Assembly (NCBI RefSeq): GCF_001941345.1
Contig: NZ_CP009251.1
Location: 1,302,001 to 1,366,000 of the forward strand
Length of the DNA: 64,000 nucleotides
Direction of reading: 5' to 3'
From: Corynebacterium stationis
Lineage (GTDB): Bacteria; Actinomycetota; Actinomycetes; Mycobacteriales; Mycobacteriaceae
The notes beneath the pieces are model-generated. The model did not search any database. It was given only the letters and a program-made list of their open reading frames with translations, and was not told where the DNA came from. Made by a program: the position numbers and the translations under genes. Positions 43,585-51,750 of the stretch are shown one piece after another (position 1 is the first letter of the stretch; each line of letters begins with the position of its first letter).

Positions 43585-44322
43585 GTGAGTGCAGCGAAGC
43601 AACAGGCAGCGGCGGTTAACCCCGTTCCGAAGACACCAAAGAAAAAGACCATGTCCATCGGCGTGGTTTTGGAAAATCTGCAGCAGCAGTTTCCTGATGT
43701 CACCGTGTCTAAAATCCGCTTCTTGGAATCAGAGAAGCTGATTGCTCCGTCGCGCACTGCCTCAGGCTATCGCCGATTCACCGAAGATGATGTGGAGCGT
43801 CTGCGCTACATTCTGACCCAGCAGCGTGACAACTACACGCCACTGAAGGTTATCCGTGAGCAACTCGACGCCATGGATTCTGGTCAGGTCACCGCGATTG
43901 TCGGTGCGGGGAAGACCTCTACGTTGGTTTCTGCGGATAAATTCCGTGCACCTGTTATCACCCGTTTGACTGGTGAGGATGTGGCGGAGCAGGCTGGTAG
44001 CACCGAGGCAACAGTCATGGCCTTGGTAAAAATCGGCCTAATCCATCCGGATTCTTCAGGATTTTTCACCGCTGACGATGTCTCGGTTGTTTCTTCGGCA
44101 GAAGCGCTGAAGGCTTTCGGTTTCGATGAGCGTCGCTTGAAGTCTTTGCGCAATAACGCTCGCCGTCAGGCGGACCTGATTTCTCAGGTAGTAACGCCTG
44201 TGGCTACTTCGAAGTCTGACACTGCGCGCCAGCAAGCAGAGGAAATGTCTTCACAGATGGCCGCGCTGGTTGTCTCGCTGCACGCGACTTTGGTCAAAAC
44301 TGACCTGCGCAACGAATTTTAG
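43585..44322 (+). CDS. ftsR: MerR-family regulator FtsR
   Basis: The 245-residue protein has an N-terminal MerR winged helix ('MSIGVVLENLQQQFPDVTVSKIRFLESEKL', with 'SGYRRFTEDDVERLRYI') and a C-terminal region with a second helix-turn-helix-like segment ('RLTGEDVAEQAGSTEATVMALVKIGLI'). This is the FtsR/Rv1828 type that regulates ftsZ in C. glutamicum. The start is a GTG preceded by AGAGAATAACAAC; the N-terminal 20 residues are basic and variable. Its place between odhI and the DUF151 gene is conserved. Confidence 0.92.
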   Translation: MSAAKQQAAAVNPVPKTPKKKTMSIGVVLENLQQQFPDVTVSKIRFLESEKLIAPSRTASGYRRFTEDDVERLRYILTQQRDNYTPLKVIREQLDAMDSGQVTAIVGAGKTSTLVSADKFRAPVITRLTGEDVAEQAGSTEATVMALVKIGLIHPDSSGFFTADDVSVVSSAEALKAFGFDERRLKSLRNNARRQADLISQVVTPVATSKSDTARQQAEEMSSQMAALVVSLHATLVKTDLRNEF

Positions 44323-44343
44323 AGCAGCCCACGGGCTATCAAC

Positions 44344-44389
44344 ACCACCCTTTTTCGCTGCATTAGCTGCGTGAAAATATTAGGGTGGT
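44344..44389 (+). terminator. Possible terminator after ftsR
   Basis: ACCACCC (44344-44350) pairs with GGGTGGT (44383-44389) across a long loop, followed by TTCAT. Weak. Confidence 0.45.
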
Positions 44390-44423
44390 TTCATACTTTA
44401 AGACAAAGTTGTACTAGAAAGCG

Positions 44424-45101
44424 ATGACCATGAATGCGGTGAAACTAGAGTTCCTCGGCGTGCACATGATGGAGCCCGAAGACTTCTTATGTGCTTTGTT
44501 GGCGCACCCAGCTTCTCAAAAGATTGTCCCCGTGTGGATGTCTTTAGCCGACGGCGCGCGCTTAAGCTCGCGTGCTGATGGCTTTAGCCCGTCGCGTCCA
44601 GACACCCATGACCTGCTTCTAGATTTACTAGAAGACCAGGGCGGGGTCATTAGTATCGTGATCAATAATGTTCACGAGGGGGCTTTTTATGTCGAGGTCA
44701 CCACGGGCGCAGAAAATACGCTGGACGCGCGGCTTTCCGATGCCCTGATCTTGTCCATGCACTTTAATGTCCCAGTGACTATGGATGAGGAGATCTTGAA
44801 TAAGTCCGGCATCTACGTCACCGAAGATGATCTGGATCAATACTTTGATATCGATTACTCGGAGACTTCTTTCATTCTGGGGCACACCTCGCGACCAGTA
44901 AGTAGCGATCCGGATTCCACTTCCGCCTCTGGTGATGCGCAGGCCGATGCTGACTTTAGCCAGCTGATGCAATCCATGGGCTTGAGTGAAGACGAGCTGC
45001 GCCTCGATGAAGAATCGGGAGATGAAGCATCGGAGGATGAGCCATCCGGGGATGACCTATCGGGGGATGAAGACGGGGAAAGCTCCGACGATAAGGAGTA
45101 A
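44424..45101 (+). CDS. Bifunctional nuclease family protein (DUF151) with acidic tail
   Basis: The 225-residue protein has a DUF151/BFN domain in its first 140 residues: 'KLEFLGVHMM', 'DTHDLLLDLLEDQGGVISIVINNVHEGAFYVEV' and 'LDARLSDALILSMHFNVPVTMDEEIL', the typical blocks. Homologues have been reported as RNase/DNase, though the corynebacterial role is unproven. The last 55 residues form a very acidic Ser/Asp/Glu repeat tail (SGDEA, SEDEP, SGDDL, SGDED). ATG codons at 44424 and 44430 are both possible. The gene corresponds to Rv1829, between the two MerR genes. Confidence 0.88.
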   Translation: MTMNAVKLEFLGVHMMEPEDFLCALLAHPASQKIVPVWMSLADGARLSSRADGFSPSRPDTHDLLLDLLEDQGGVISIVINNVHEGAFYVEVTTGAENTLDARLSDALILSMHFNVPVTMDEEILNKSGIYVTEDDLDQYFDIDYSETSFILGHTSRPVSSDPDSTSASGDAQADADFSQLMQSMGLSEDELRLDEESGDEASEDEPSGDDLSGDEDGESSDDKE

Positions 45102-45179
45102 AACCCGCTTTGGCCAGCACCTTTACGCCACTTGGGGGTAGTGGTGGGGGTGTTGGGGCTGCGAATTTTAAGAAAAGAA

Positions 45180-45193
45180 TGACACGCGTGTCA
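45180..45193. promoter_or_regulatory. 14-bp perfect palindrome upstream of the second MerR gene
   Basis: TGACACGCGTGTCA is fully self-complementary and lies about 150 bp before the GTG of the MerR gene at 45344. A MerR or other dimeric regulator could bind it; autoregulation is plausible but unproven. Confidence 0.4.
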
Positions 45194-45343
45194 CTAATGA
45201 TGGATTCAAGATCTGCAGGGTCTAAGGTTTAAGTAGAGATTGAGACTTTGCAGCATCGGCGAAGTCCCCAGGGTTGACGTTTGGCAATCCATGGCAAATA
45301 ATGAACCTATAGCTTTTGAGCTAAACATCATTGGAGTAATTAC

Positions 45344-45961
45344 GTGTCTAAGAACGAAGAAGTCCTGATCACTGGCGACAGCAGCCACATCGAAAAAGCT
45401 GCGCAAGAAGTTACCAAGGAAACCACCGAGCCTTATCAGGAATCCCTTTTTGATGTAGGCCCTGATGAGCAGGTTGGCTACCGCGTTCCTATCGCGTGCC
45501 AAGTTGCGGGCATTACCTACCGCCAGCTGGACTACTGGGCACGCACCAACCTGGTTAACCCTTCGATCCGCACCGCGCGCGGCTCCGGCTCGCAGCGCCT
45601 TTACTCCTTCCGCGACGTGCTCGTGTTGAAGATCGTCAAGCGCTTGCTGGACACCGGCATTTCTTTGCAGAATATCCGCTTGGCAGTAGATTCCCTGCGC
45701 GACTTGGGCGTTAATGAAATCTCCGAGCTGACCCTAGTCTCCGATGGCACCACCGTTTATGAGTGCCGTTCCAATGATGAAGTTATTGACTTGCTGGCTG
45801 GTGGCCAGGGCGTATTCGGTATTGCCATTCCAGGTATCATGAAGGAACTCTCCGGCACCATTTCTTCCTTCCCATCAGAGCGCGTTGACTTTGATGAGGG
45901 TGAGGCAACCGTCGTCGGAATTGACGAGCTTGCACAGCTGCGCGAGCGCAAGACTTCCTAA
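45344..45961 (+). CDS. MerR-family regulator, Rv1830 (ResR/McdR) type
   Basis: The 205-residue protein has an acidic N-terminus and a MerR DNA-binding domain with 'GYRVPIACQVAGITYRQLDYWARTNLVNPS', 'SGSQRLYSFRDVLVLKIVKRLLDTGISLQNIRLAVDSL', and a C-terminal domain with 'VYECRSNDEVIDLLAGGQGVFGIAIPGI'. This is the ResR/McdR type that controls growth and division genes in mycobacteria. The GTG start has GGAG about 7 nt upstream. It closes the conserved odhI-ftsR-DUF151-merR block and is followed by a strong terminator. Confidence 0.9.
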   Translation: MSKNEEVLITGDSSHIEKAAQEVTKETTEPYQESLFDVGPDEQVGYRVPIACQVAGITYRQLDYWARTNLVNPSIRTARGSGSQRLYSFRDVLVLKIVKRLLDTGISLQNIRLAVDSLRDLGVNEISELTLVSDGTTVYECRSNDEVIDLLAGGQGVFGIAIPGIMKELSGTISSFPSERVDFDEGEATVVGIDELAQLRERKTS

Positions 45962-46001
45962 AGCATAGTTAAAGCTGAGATAGAACTCTTAGACAAAGAT
46001 T

Positions 46002-46041
46002 AATCCGCTGGCTTCGCAGATGAGGAAGCCAGCGGATTTTC
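46002..46041. terminator. Bidirectional terminator after the MerR gene
   Basis: A perfect 14-bp stem (46002-46015 with 46024-46037) and an 8-nt loop, followed by TTTCG. It separates the MerR gene from the convergent 1128-residue orphan and marks the boundary between the core block and the accessory region. Confidence 0.85.
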
Positions 46042-46060
46042 GTATATCCGGCGCTAGCTA

Positions 46061-49000
46061 CTATGTAGCTGAGATGCTGCCGTGGGCGCGGACTAGCTGG
46101 CGAGCTTCTTCCATAACGAGGTAATAGGTCGTCAAGGTAGGAGCGAGCTGCGCAATATCCGCCCACGCCTTCAAGTGCTCAGACTTGATTGGGGTGAAGA
46201 ACTTCGCGATGCCCTTTTGTTCCGCCGCAGCCGCGCGCGATACATGTGCCGCCGCCACGGTGATATAAGGTCCCCAAGCCCACCAGTTCTTCTGACGCTG
46301 GCCGTAGGTCGCTCCGAATTTGCGCAGCAGCACGAGGTGGCGGCGCACATCGTCGCCGACCATGTTGGCCTCTTGCTCGAAAAGTTCCTGGCGCAGTTCC
46401 ACAAGGCCTTCGATGTCCTCGAACTTACGGCGGTGGCGCAGCAGCTCAAACCAGCCGTGGCGCAACGCCTTCGCGTCGACGATGCCGCGGTCACCAGCGA
46501 TATCGTTGAGCGCCTCAACTGCCTCGGAAAGTGCATTGGCCTGCGCAGCGGTGACGACTTCTTTCATGATTTGCTGGGTATCACGCAGTGGGGAGAGCAC
46601 CAAAGAAGTAGGCTCAGCGGTCTTTGGCGGCAAGGTTGCGGGCACGGAGCCATCGATAAGTCCGGTGAGGTAGTCGCCGCCATTGAGCTGGATAAATGCC
46701 AGCGCGTTTTCGCGGGCTTCGCCGGTGAGGTTGCCATCGATAAGCTCATTAAGCAGCTCTAGGGCATAAACCCACGCGGTGGCGCGGAAGTCGACCATGC
46801 GCTCACCGTTGGAATGGAAGTCGAAATTCGCAAGACCGTGGTAGATGGTCAGCGCCGGCTGGTCACCAACGCGCACATTCGAGCGGCCCAAAGACTCCAA
46901 CATGTGACGCGGGTCCGAGTTAACGGTCCGACGCACCGCAGCGCGCAGCGGGGAAAGCAGCGGGTCATCGACGTTGCGCAGTGCATAAAGGTGACGCCAC
47001 AGCGCCGGTTGCAAAGGCTTTTCGATGCGCTCTTTCTCATTACTCTTCGACAACTGCCATGACAGCTGCGCGCCATCGGCGGTGTCAAAATGGCCTTCTT
47101 GGTTGACCACGATGGCGCTAAAGGTCGGGCGATTAGGCGCCTTAGCGATGAAACCAGGATAAGATTCCACGATGTCGAGAACCAGCGGGCCGGCGTCCTG
47201 GAGTTCTTCTGGCACGGTGCAGCTGAGACCTGCGTCAAAGGCAACGCTCCAGGGTTCAATGTCTGGGCGGGTAGCTGGCCATAAAAAGCCCGCTAGGTCC
47301 TTGTCGCTGGAGTAGCCAGAAATCCGCAGGCTATCTCCGACAATGTTAGCGGTGATCTCTGGAACGGTTTCCGTAAAGCGCGCGGTCGTAGCGATGACAA
47401 CATCCGGGGTCGCGTGCGCGGCATAAGCCTTTTCATATTCGGCTACGGATTCATAAGGCTTGGTCTTCCCGGCAGAATCGAGCTCTTCCCAGGTCTCTGC
47501 CGCATTTTTAGGGTGCCAAGCCAAGGTCGCCAGGATGGATGCATGCGCCGACTTAAACGCCGCACGGATAGACGCATTGGTGGTGGTGAAAATCGCTCCG
47601 CCACGCTTGCGCTTGAGCTGAATGACCTTGACCTTGCGCGAGATCTCGTGTGTTAGTAGCAGGGAAGCAGTGCCACCGATGGCCCCGGGGAAGTGAATAC
47701 GGAACTCACCATTTTTCGACAGTGAGTCCAAAGCGATGGTGTTGGGGAAGTAGTCCCAATCAGGCTGCTCGCCACGCTGATCGACGGAGTACGCCAGCGC
47801 CTTCGGCACGACGACAACATCAAGGTGATAATCAGCGGGGTTGGAGATCACAAAGGAAGTGGAGCGTTCATCGCGGTCGATGGGTTGCGCGCGCTCAAAG
47901 GGGATATCGATGTACTTCTCAGAAGTAATCCGGGGTGCGAAATATGCTTTGGTGTAGGCATTAGCGTCACCGGTTTGGTCAGGGTGGCGAAAGTTTGCGC
48001 CCGAGTCGCCGGTATAAGACACGCGAAGGTTAAAGCCTTCGGCCATGTTGTAGGTGCGGCGCTCGACTAATTCGCCGTTGCGCAAAACGTCAATGTCGTA
48101 GTGGCCGATCCAGGCGTCTTCAAAGACATCGTCGAAAAGTGGGAAAGGCTTGCCTTCGTGCTGGTCAAGCTCAATCTTCTCTTCTACCAATTCGCGCTCT
48201 GGCAGCTCTTCGTAGGCATAAGCTTCAGCGGTGGTGTCGGTGTAGTACAGCTCCACGGTCCACTCAGCGCCATCGTGCTTAGGCAGCGCAAGCTTTGGAG
48301 ACGTGGTATACAGCGGCTTGCCGTCGACGCCTTGGGCATCGCTGATGCGTCCGGCAGCGTCGAACCAGCGAGGCGCATAAAGATTGCCAATGTGTACTTG
48401 CTTGACGGTGTGGGCCTTCGAGGTGGAGTTTGCGGCGCCGTAACTCATCAACAGCACGTTGGTGATATCAAGCTCGCGGAATTCAAAGAGCGACCACTCG
48501 GGCCAGGAGCTAAATTTCAGTTCATCCGTAGGCACAGCGGTTCGAGTTGGGAAGGTTTCTTCCGGAGCGTCAGAAGCGACCGGGGTTTCAGAAACTTCCT
48601 CGCTGTCGAGCTCAGCGGCTTCAACGGGTTCTGCAGACTCTACAGGCCCTGTTGTTTCGGCTGGCTCCACAACATCCGCGGGCAGCTGGAACTTCGTGCC
48701 CGTCGGGGCCAAAATCAGTGCCGTGGAGGTGGTGATGCGGTTTTGGTCCTGGGCGCGCTGCAGATCTGGGTTAAAGACCACGGCCGGGAAGCTGGAGTCA
48801 ATAACCGGCAGGCGAAGCTTTTCGCCGGTCGCGGAATTGGTCACGGTGATGCGCGCGGTGGGCTGGACGATGCTCACCCGCTGGCATTGCGGGCGGCCGT
48901 CCTCATCAAGGGAGGCGGGGATGCGGAAGCTGTCAAAGCCGGCATCGATTAGCCACTCGATATTTTCATCATCGCTGGGCATGATGGCGGGCAGGATCAG

Positions 49001-49447
49001 GTAAAGCTTGCCAGTATCCGGTTCCAACATCAGATGCGGTTGCTCCGGCAAGGCTGGGGCCACCGCGACAGGAGAAGCCTCAGCCGGAGCAAGCTCAGCC
49101 ACAGCGCTGATAACGTCCTTGTTCTTGCAGCCCAACTGGTCCGCCAATACTGCTTTCAGCGTGGTCTTATTGCGGGAATGCTCAGCGCCATTAAAGCGGG
49201 CGATGGCAGACACGGTGGGGTAGGCAGATAGCACTTCTGCCACAGATTCCTGTGCTGATACTGCCGCGGTTAGGCCGTGGCCCAGCTCGGTTGAGCACCA
49301 GTCAAGCTGCGCCTGGGTGAGCTGCAGCTTGTCAGCTGCGGCAAGTGCCTTTTCAGCCGCAGCCAAGCGCTGCTGGGTATCAGGATGCCGCTGGGCGGCC
49401 TCGATAAAGTTGGCAGTGGATGAAACTAAAACCTGTGAAGTAGACAA
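46061..49447 (-). CDS. Large protein of unknown function (1128 residues)
   Basis: I do not recognise this family. The protein has no signal peptide or transmembrane segment and should be cytoplasmic. Residues 1-110 are helical; about 130-260 and 320-600 look beta-rich, with many short strands and aromatic residues. They are separated by an acidic Pro/Glu/Ala linker (about 262-310). Residues 600-760 again look like a beta-sandwich. The last 300 residues are helical, with 'SLGRSNVRVGD', 'FDFHSNGERMVDFRATAWVY' and 'WFELLRHRRKFEDIEGL'. No P-loop, nuclease or protease motif is visible. The start is a TTG with GATTAT 6 nt upstream, possibly leaderless. Codon use resembles its neighbours. It stands alone between a terminator and a tandem minus-strand gene. 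Confidence 0.8.
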   Translation of the reverse strand: MSTSQVLVSSTANFIEAAQRHPDTQQRLAAAEKALAAADKLQLTQAQLDWCSTELGHGLTAAVSAQESVAEVLSAYPTVSAIARFNGAEHSRNKTTLKAVLADQLGCKNKDVISAVAELAPAEASPVAVAPALPEQPHLMLEPDTGKLYLILPAIMPSDDENIEWLIDAGFDSFRIPASLDEDGRPQCQRVSIVQPTARITVTNSATGEKLRLPVIDSSFPAVVFNPDLQRAQDQNRITTSTALILAPTGTKFQLPADVVEPAETTGPVESAEPVEAAELDSEEVSETPVASDAPEETFPTRTAVPTDELKFSSWPEWSLFEFRELDITNVLLMSYGAANSTSKAHTVKQVHIGNLYAPRWFDAAGRISDAQGVDGKPLYTTSPKLALPKHDGAEWTVELYYTDTTAEAYAYEELPERELVEEKIELDQHEGKPFPLFDDVFEDAWIGHYDIDVLRNGELVERRTYNMAEGFNLRVSYTGDSGANFRHPDQTGDANAYTKAYFAPRITSEKYIDIPFERAQPIDRDERSTSFVISNPADYHLDVVVVPKALAYSVDQRGEQPDWDYFPNTIALDSLSKNGEFRIHFPGAIGGTASLLLTHEISRKVKVIQLKRKRGGAIFTTTNASIRAAFKSAHASILATLAWHPKNAAETWEELDSAGKTKPYESVAEYEKAYAAHATPDVVIATTARFTETVPEITANIVGDSLRISGYSSDKDLAGFLWPATRPDIEPWSVAFDAGLSCTVPEELQDAGPLVLDIVESYPGFIAKAPNRPTFSAIVVNQEGHFDTADGAQLSWQLSKSNEKERIEKPLQPALWRHLYALRNVDDPLLSPLRAAVRRTVNSDPRHMLESLGRSNVRVGDQPALTIYHGLANFDFHSNGERMVDFRATAWVYALELLNELIDGNLTGEARENALAFIQLNGGDYLTGLIDGSVPATLPPKTAEPTSLVLSPLRDTQQIMKEVVTAAQANALSEAVEALNDIAGDRGIVDAKALRHGWFELLRHRRKFEDIEGLVELRQELFEQEANMVGDDVRRHLVLLRKFGATYGQRQKNWWAWGPYITVAAAHVSRAAAAEQKGIAKFFTPIKSEHLKAWADIAQLAPTLTTYYLVMEEARQLVRAHGSISAT

Positions 49448-49578
49448 AAACCTATAATCCTGAAGTAGAACGCATTGATTTTGAGCTCTGATCTGCGTGC
49501 CCGATGTGCAGATACTGCTGAGAGTTTAACTATTTTGCCATACTTCGGCACCAAAACCGATACGTGCTGTTCGCGGCT

Positions 49579-51612
49579 TTAAATTTTTACACCCACTGTC
49601 ACAAGCAGGCTGCGCGCCACCTTATCGGTTTCCTGCAGCATGAGAGGATTCGTCCCTGGCATTGGCGAAATTGTGGTGTCTGGCCACTGCGAATAGGTCG
49701 GGATTCCCGCAACGTGCAGGCGCGGATCTTTTGATCCATCTGAGTGGATGGTGCGACGTGTTTCATCGTCGGTGGCAGGGGAGCCGGTCTCATTCCCGCC
49801 TTCGATAAATGGGGTGACGCGGTTGGCAATAGACAACTCGAGGCTGTCGCCGGGGTGGCGGACATCGGGCTGGTGCATCCAGGCATCGATAAGCACTGGC
49901 GAATGCACGGCACGGGAGCCTGAAGTCATGACGAATTCCTGTTGGCTGCTGGCCGGCGGGGTCTTAATCGTCACGGAGGTGCGGTCGCCGACGAAGGTGA
50001 CCAGGCCGGCATCGACTAAGGCGAGCAATTGACGGGTGCGGAATAGTGGTGGGCCAGAGCCAACCATCTGTCCCAAAGTCATAAATTCCTTGTAGGCACC
50101 CGTGCGGGTTTCCCAGATGAAGCGGCCATTGGAACCCAAAATGGAGGCTGGTTTGCGGGCTGCAGAAATAGCCCATAGGCCGGATTTCAGTGGGGAGTTG
50201 CGCGCGGCGACGGCTTCGCGGATATCGCGATCAAGGCGGCTCGCAATCCGCGTGGTCAGCTCGCGGGTAGTGAAATCAGCAACCCCGACGCCCTTCTTCG
50301 ATAGTGGTGCGATCCAGTCAGTGAGCTCGAAAGGCTCCGTGGTCAGATCCTGCAGCGCAGCGCCCAGGGCAGCAGGCAGGGCGCTGGCGTCATTGCTGTT
50401 GGAAGGTACGGCAACGGACTCGATGACTGAAAGAACCTCTTCTAAGGTCGCGGTGAGAGATTCAGGGCGCACGCGGTGCAAGGTGGTGTAGTACTCGGTG
50501 TAGGCATCGCGCACAATCGCCGGCCACACCTCGGCTCCGAAGTCGATGGATTGCTCTGGGGCGTCCTGATACGCGGCGATAACTTCCTTCAAACGCGCAA
50601 GGTTCGCCTTGGGTGGCAGGGAGTGATATTCCGATTTAGGCAGGTAAGGGTAGCCGCGGCCGGAGCCGACATAAAAGTGCGGTTCATTTCCGGAAGGGAC
50701 ATAGCTCAGCCCGGCGCGCGCGGAGTGATCAGGGATGAATTCGCCGCCGCGGTCGATGGTCAACAGTGCCATGACATCGAAAAAGCCCATGCCCAGCCCG
50801 CGCACCAGTACGTCGGCGCCAGCGGGGACGACGGAGAGGTCCTGTTCAATGGGGTTATTAGGCCGAATCCAGGTCAGCCCGGAGTTGGCAAAGATTTCTT
50901 CTTCGGCATTGGCTGCAGGCTGTGTCCATCCAGAGGCCAGCACGGTAGCGTGCGCTTCGACGGTCTCACCGGTAGAGAGCTCAATGAGGTCCGCGTCTTC
51001 TGCTGAACGAATGTTCAGCGCGCGGGCACGGTGGTTAATCACTTCAACACCGTCAGGTAGTTGCGCCAGGGCAACCTCTAGTGCCCAGCGCAGGTAGGCG
51101 CCGTAGAGGGCGCGCGAAGGGTTGGATTCGGGCACCGTCGCAGCGATCTCCGCCGCGAATTCCTTTGCGATGGAAGGATGCGGCGGGAAGGCATCGAAAA
51201 GCTCTTGCTTTGGCTTGTCGATGCCCTCGCGCTCCCCACGCAACAGCTGAATCCATTCGTACTGGATGGGCCCTTCCAAAACGGGCGCGCCGACGGTGGA
51301 GCCGGGCTCGGTAAAGAGCGTGACGGCCCCTGCGAGGGTATTCATGCACAAAGTGTGGGTTTGCTCCGTGTCCCAGATGCGCCCGGCGCCGTGCTGCGCG
51401 TCGTCAATCAAGTGAATCGTGAACTGGGCGCTGTCACCGACTGCGGCACCCGACCTGCCGAGATAAGCGGCGATTCTTTCGATAATGGAGATCCCGCGGG
51501 GTCCTGCACCCACAATGGCGATCGAGGCGTGCGGGGAAGTGGCAGTGGAGGTGGTGCCTCGAGTGGGGGTAGAAGACATGGATTTAATCGCCCGGCTTTC
51601 TTTCGATTTCAT
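49579..51612 (-). CDS. FAD/NAD(P)-binding protein (NAD_binding_9 type)
   Basis: The 677-residue protein begins, after a Ser/Thr-rich leader, with the dinucleotide fold 'IAIVGAGPRGISIIERI' and 'HLIDDAQHGAGRIWDTEQT', and continues with 'TLCMNTLAGAVTLF' and 'ATVLASGWTQP'. A second nucleotide-binding segment may lie at 'VLVRGLGMGFFDVMALL'. This fits the FAD-NAD(P)-binding family related to flavin monooxygenases of unknown substrate. The C-terminal part has 'GTNPLMLQETDKVAR'. The ATG at 51612 lacks a clear ribosome site; an alternative ATG is at 51579. It is divergent from the peptide-type ABC importer and shares the McbR-like operator with it. Confidence 0.82.
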   Translation of the reverse strand: MKSKESRAIKSMSSTPTRGTTSTATSPHASIAIVGAGPRGISIIERIAAYLGRSGAAVGDSAQFTIHLIDDAQHGAGRIWDTEQTHTLCMNTLAGAVTLFTEPGSTVGAPVLEGPIQYEWIQLLRGEREGIDKPKQELFDAFPPHPSIAKEFAAEIAATVPESNPSRALYGAYLRWALEVALAQLPDGVEVINHRARALNIRSAEDADLIELSTGETVEAHATVLASGWTQPAANAEEEIFANSGLTWIRPNNPIEQDLSVVPAGADVLVRGLGMGFFDVMALLTIDRGGEFIPDHSARAGLSYVPSGNEPHFYVGSGRGYPYLPKSEYHSLPPKANLARLKEVIAAYQDAPEQSIDFGAEVWPAIVRDAYTEYYTTLHRVRPESLTATLEEVLSVIESVAVPSNSNDASALPAALGAALQDLTTEPFELTDWIAPLSKKGVGVADFTTRELTTRIASRLDRDIREAVAARNSPLKSGLWAISAARKPASILGSNGRFIWETRTGAYKEFMTLGQMVGSGPPLFRTRQLLALVDAGLVTFVGDRTSVTIKTPPASSQQEFVMTSGSRAVHSPVLIDAWMHQPDVRHPGDSLELSIANRVTPFIEGGNETGSPATDDETRRTIHSDGSKDPRLHVAGIPTYSQWPDTTISPMPGTNPLMLQETDKVARSLLVTVGVKI

Positions 51613-51638
51613 TGGTGAAGTGCTAATTTGAAATTTAA

Positions 51639-51654
51639 TAGACAGTGTAGTCTA
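51639..51654. promoter_or_regulatory. Perfect McbR-type operator (TAGAC-N6-GTCTA)
   Basis: TAGAC, six bases AGTGTA, then GTCTA exactly match the operator published for McbR, the TetR-type master regulator of sulfur and methionine/cysteine metabolism in C. glutamicum. The box lies 27 bp upstream of the FAD-protein ATG and about 97 bp upstream of the ABC importer start, so it could control both. A partial copy, AGACAGTCTAG, follows at 51663-51673. I found no other full match in the window. Confidence 0.7.
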
Positions 51655-51750
51655 CCTAAATGAGACAGTCTAGTTTGCTATCTGTTAGGTTTTATTCATT
51701 GAATAATATCAACTCATCAAATTTAGCTATTGGAAAGTGAAGCGAATCAA

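Noticed and set aside
48101..48952. A 283-codon open frame antisense to the 1128-residue gene
   Set aside because: It is a reverse-strand shadow: no ribosome site, no recognisable domain, and codon composition consistent with the third-position bias of the real gene on the other strand.
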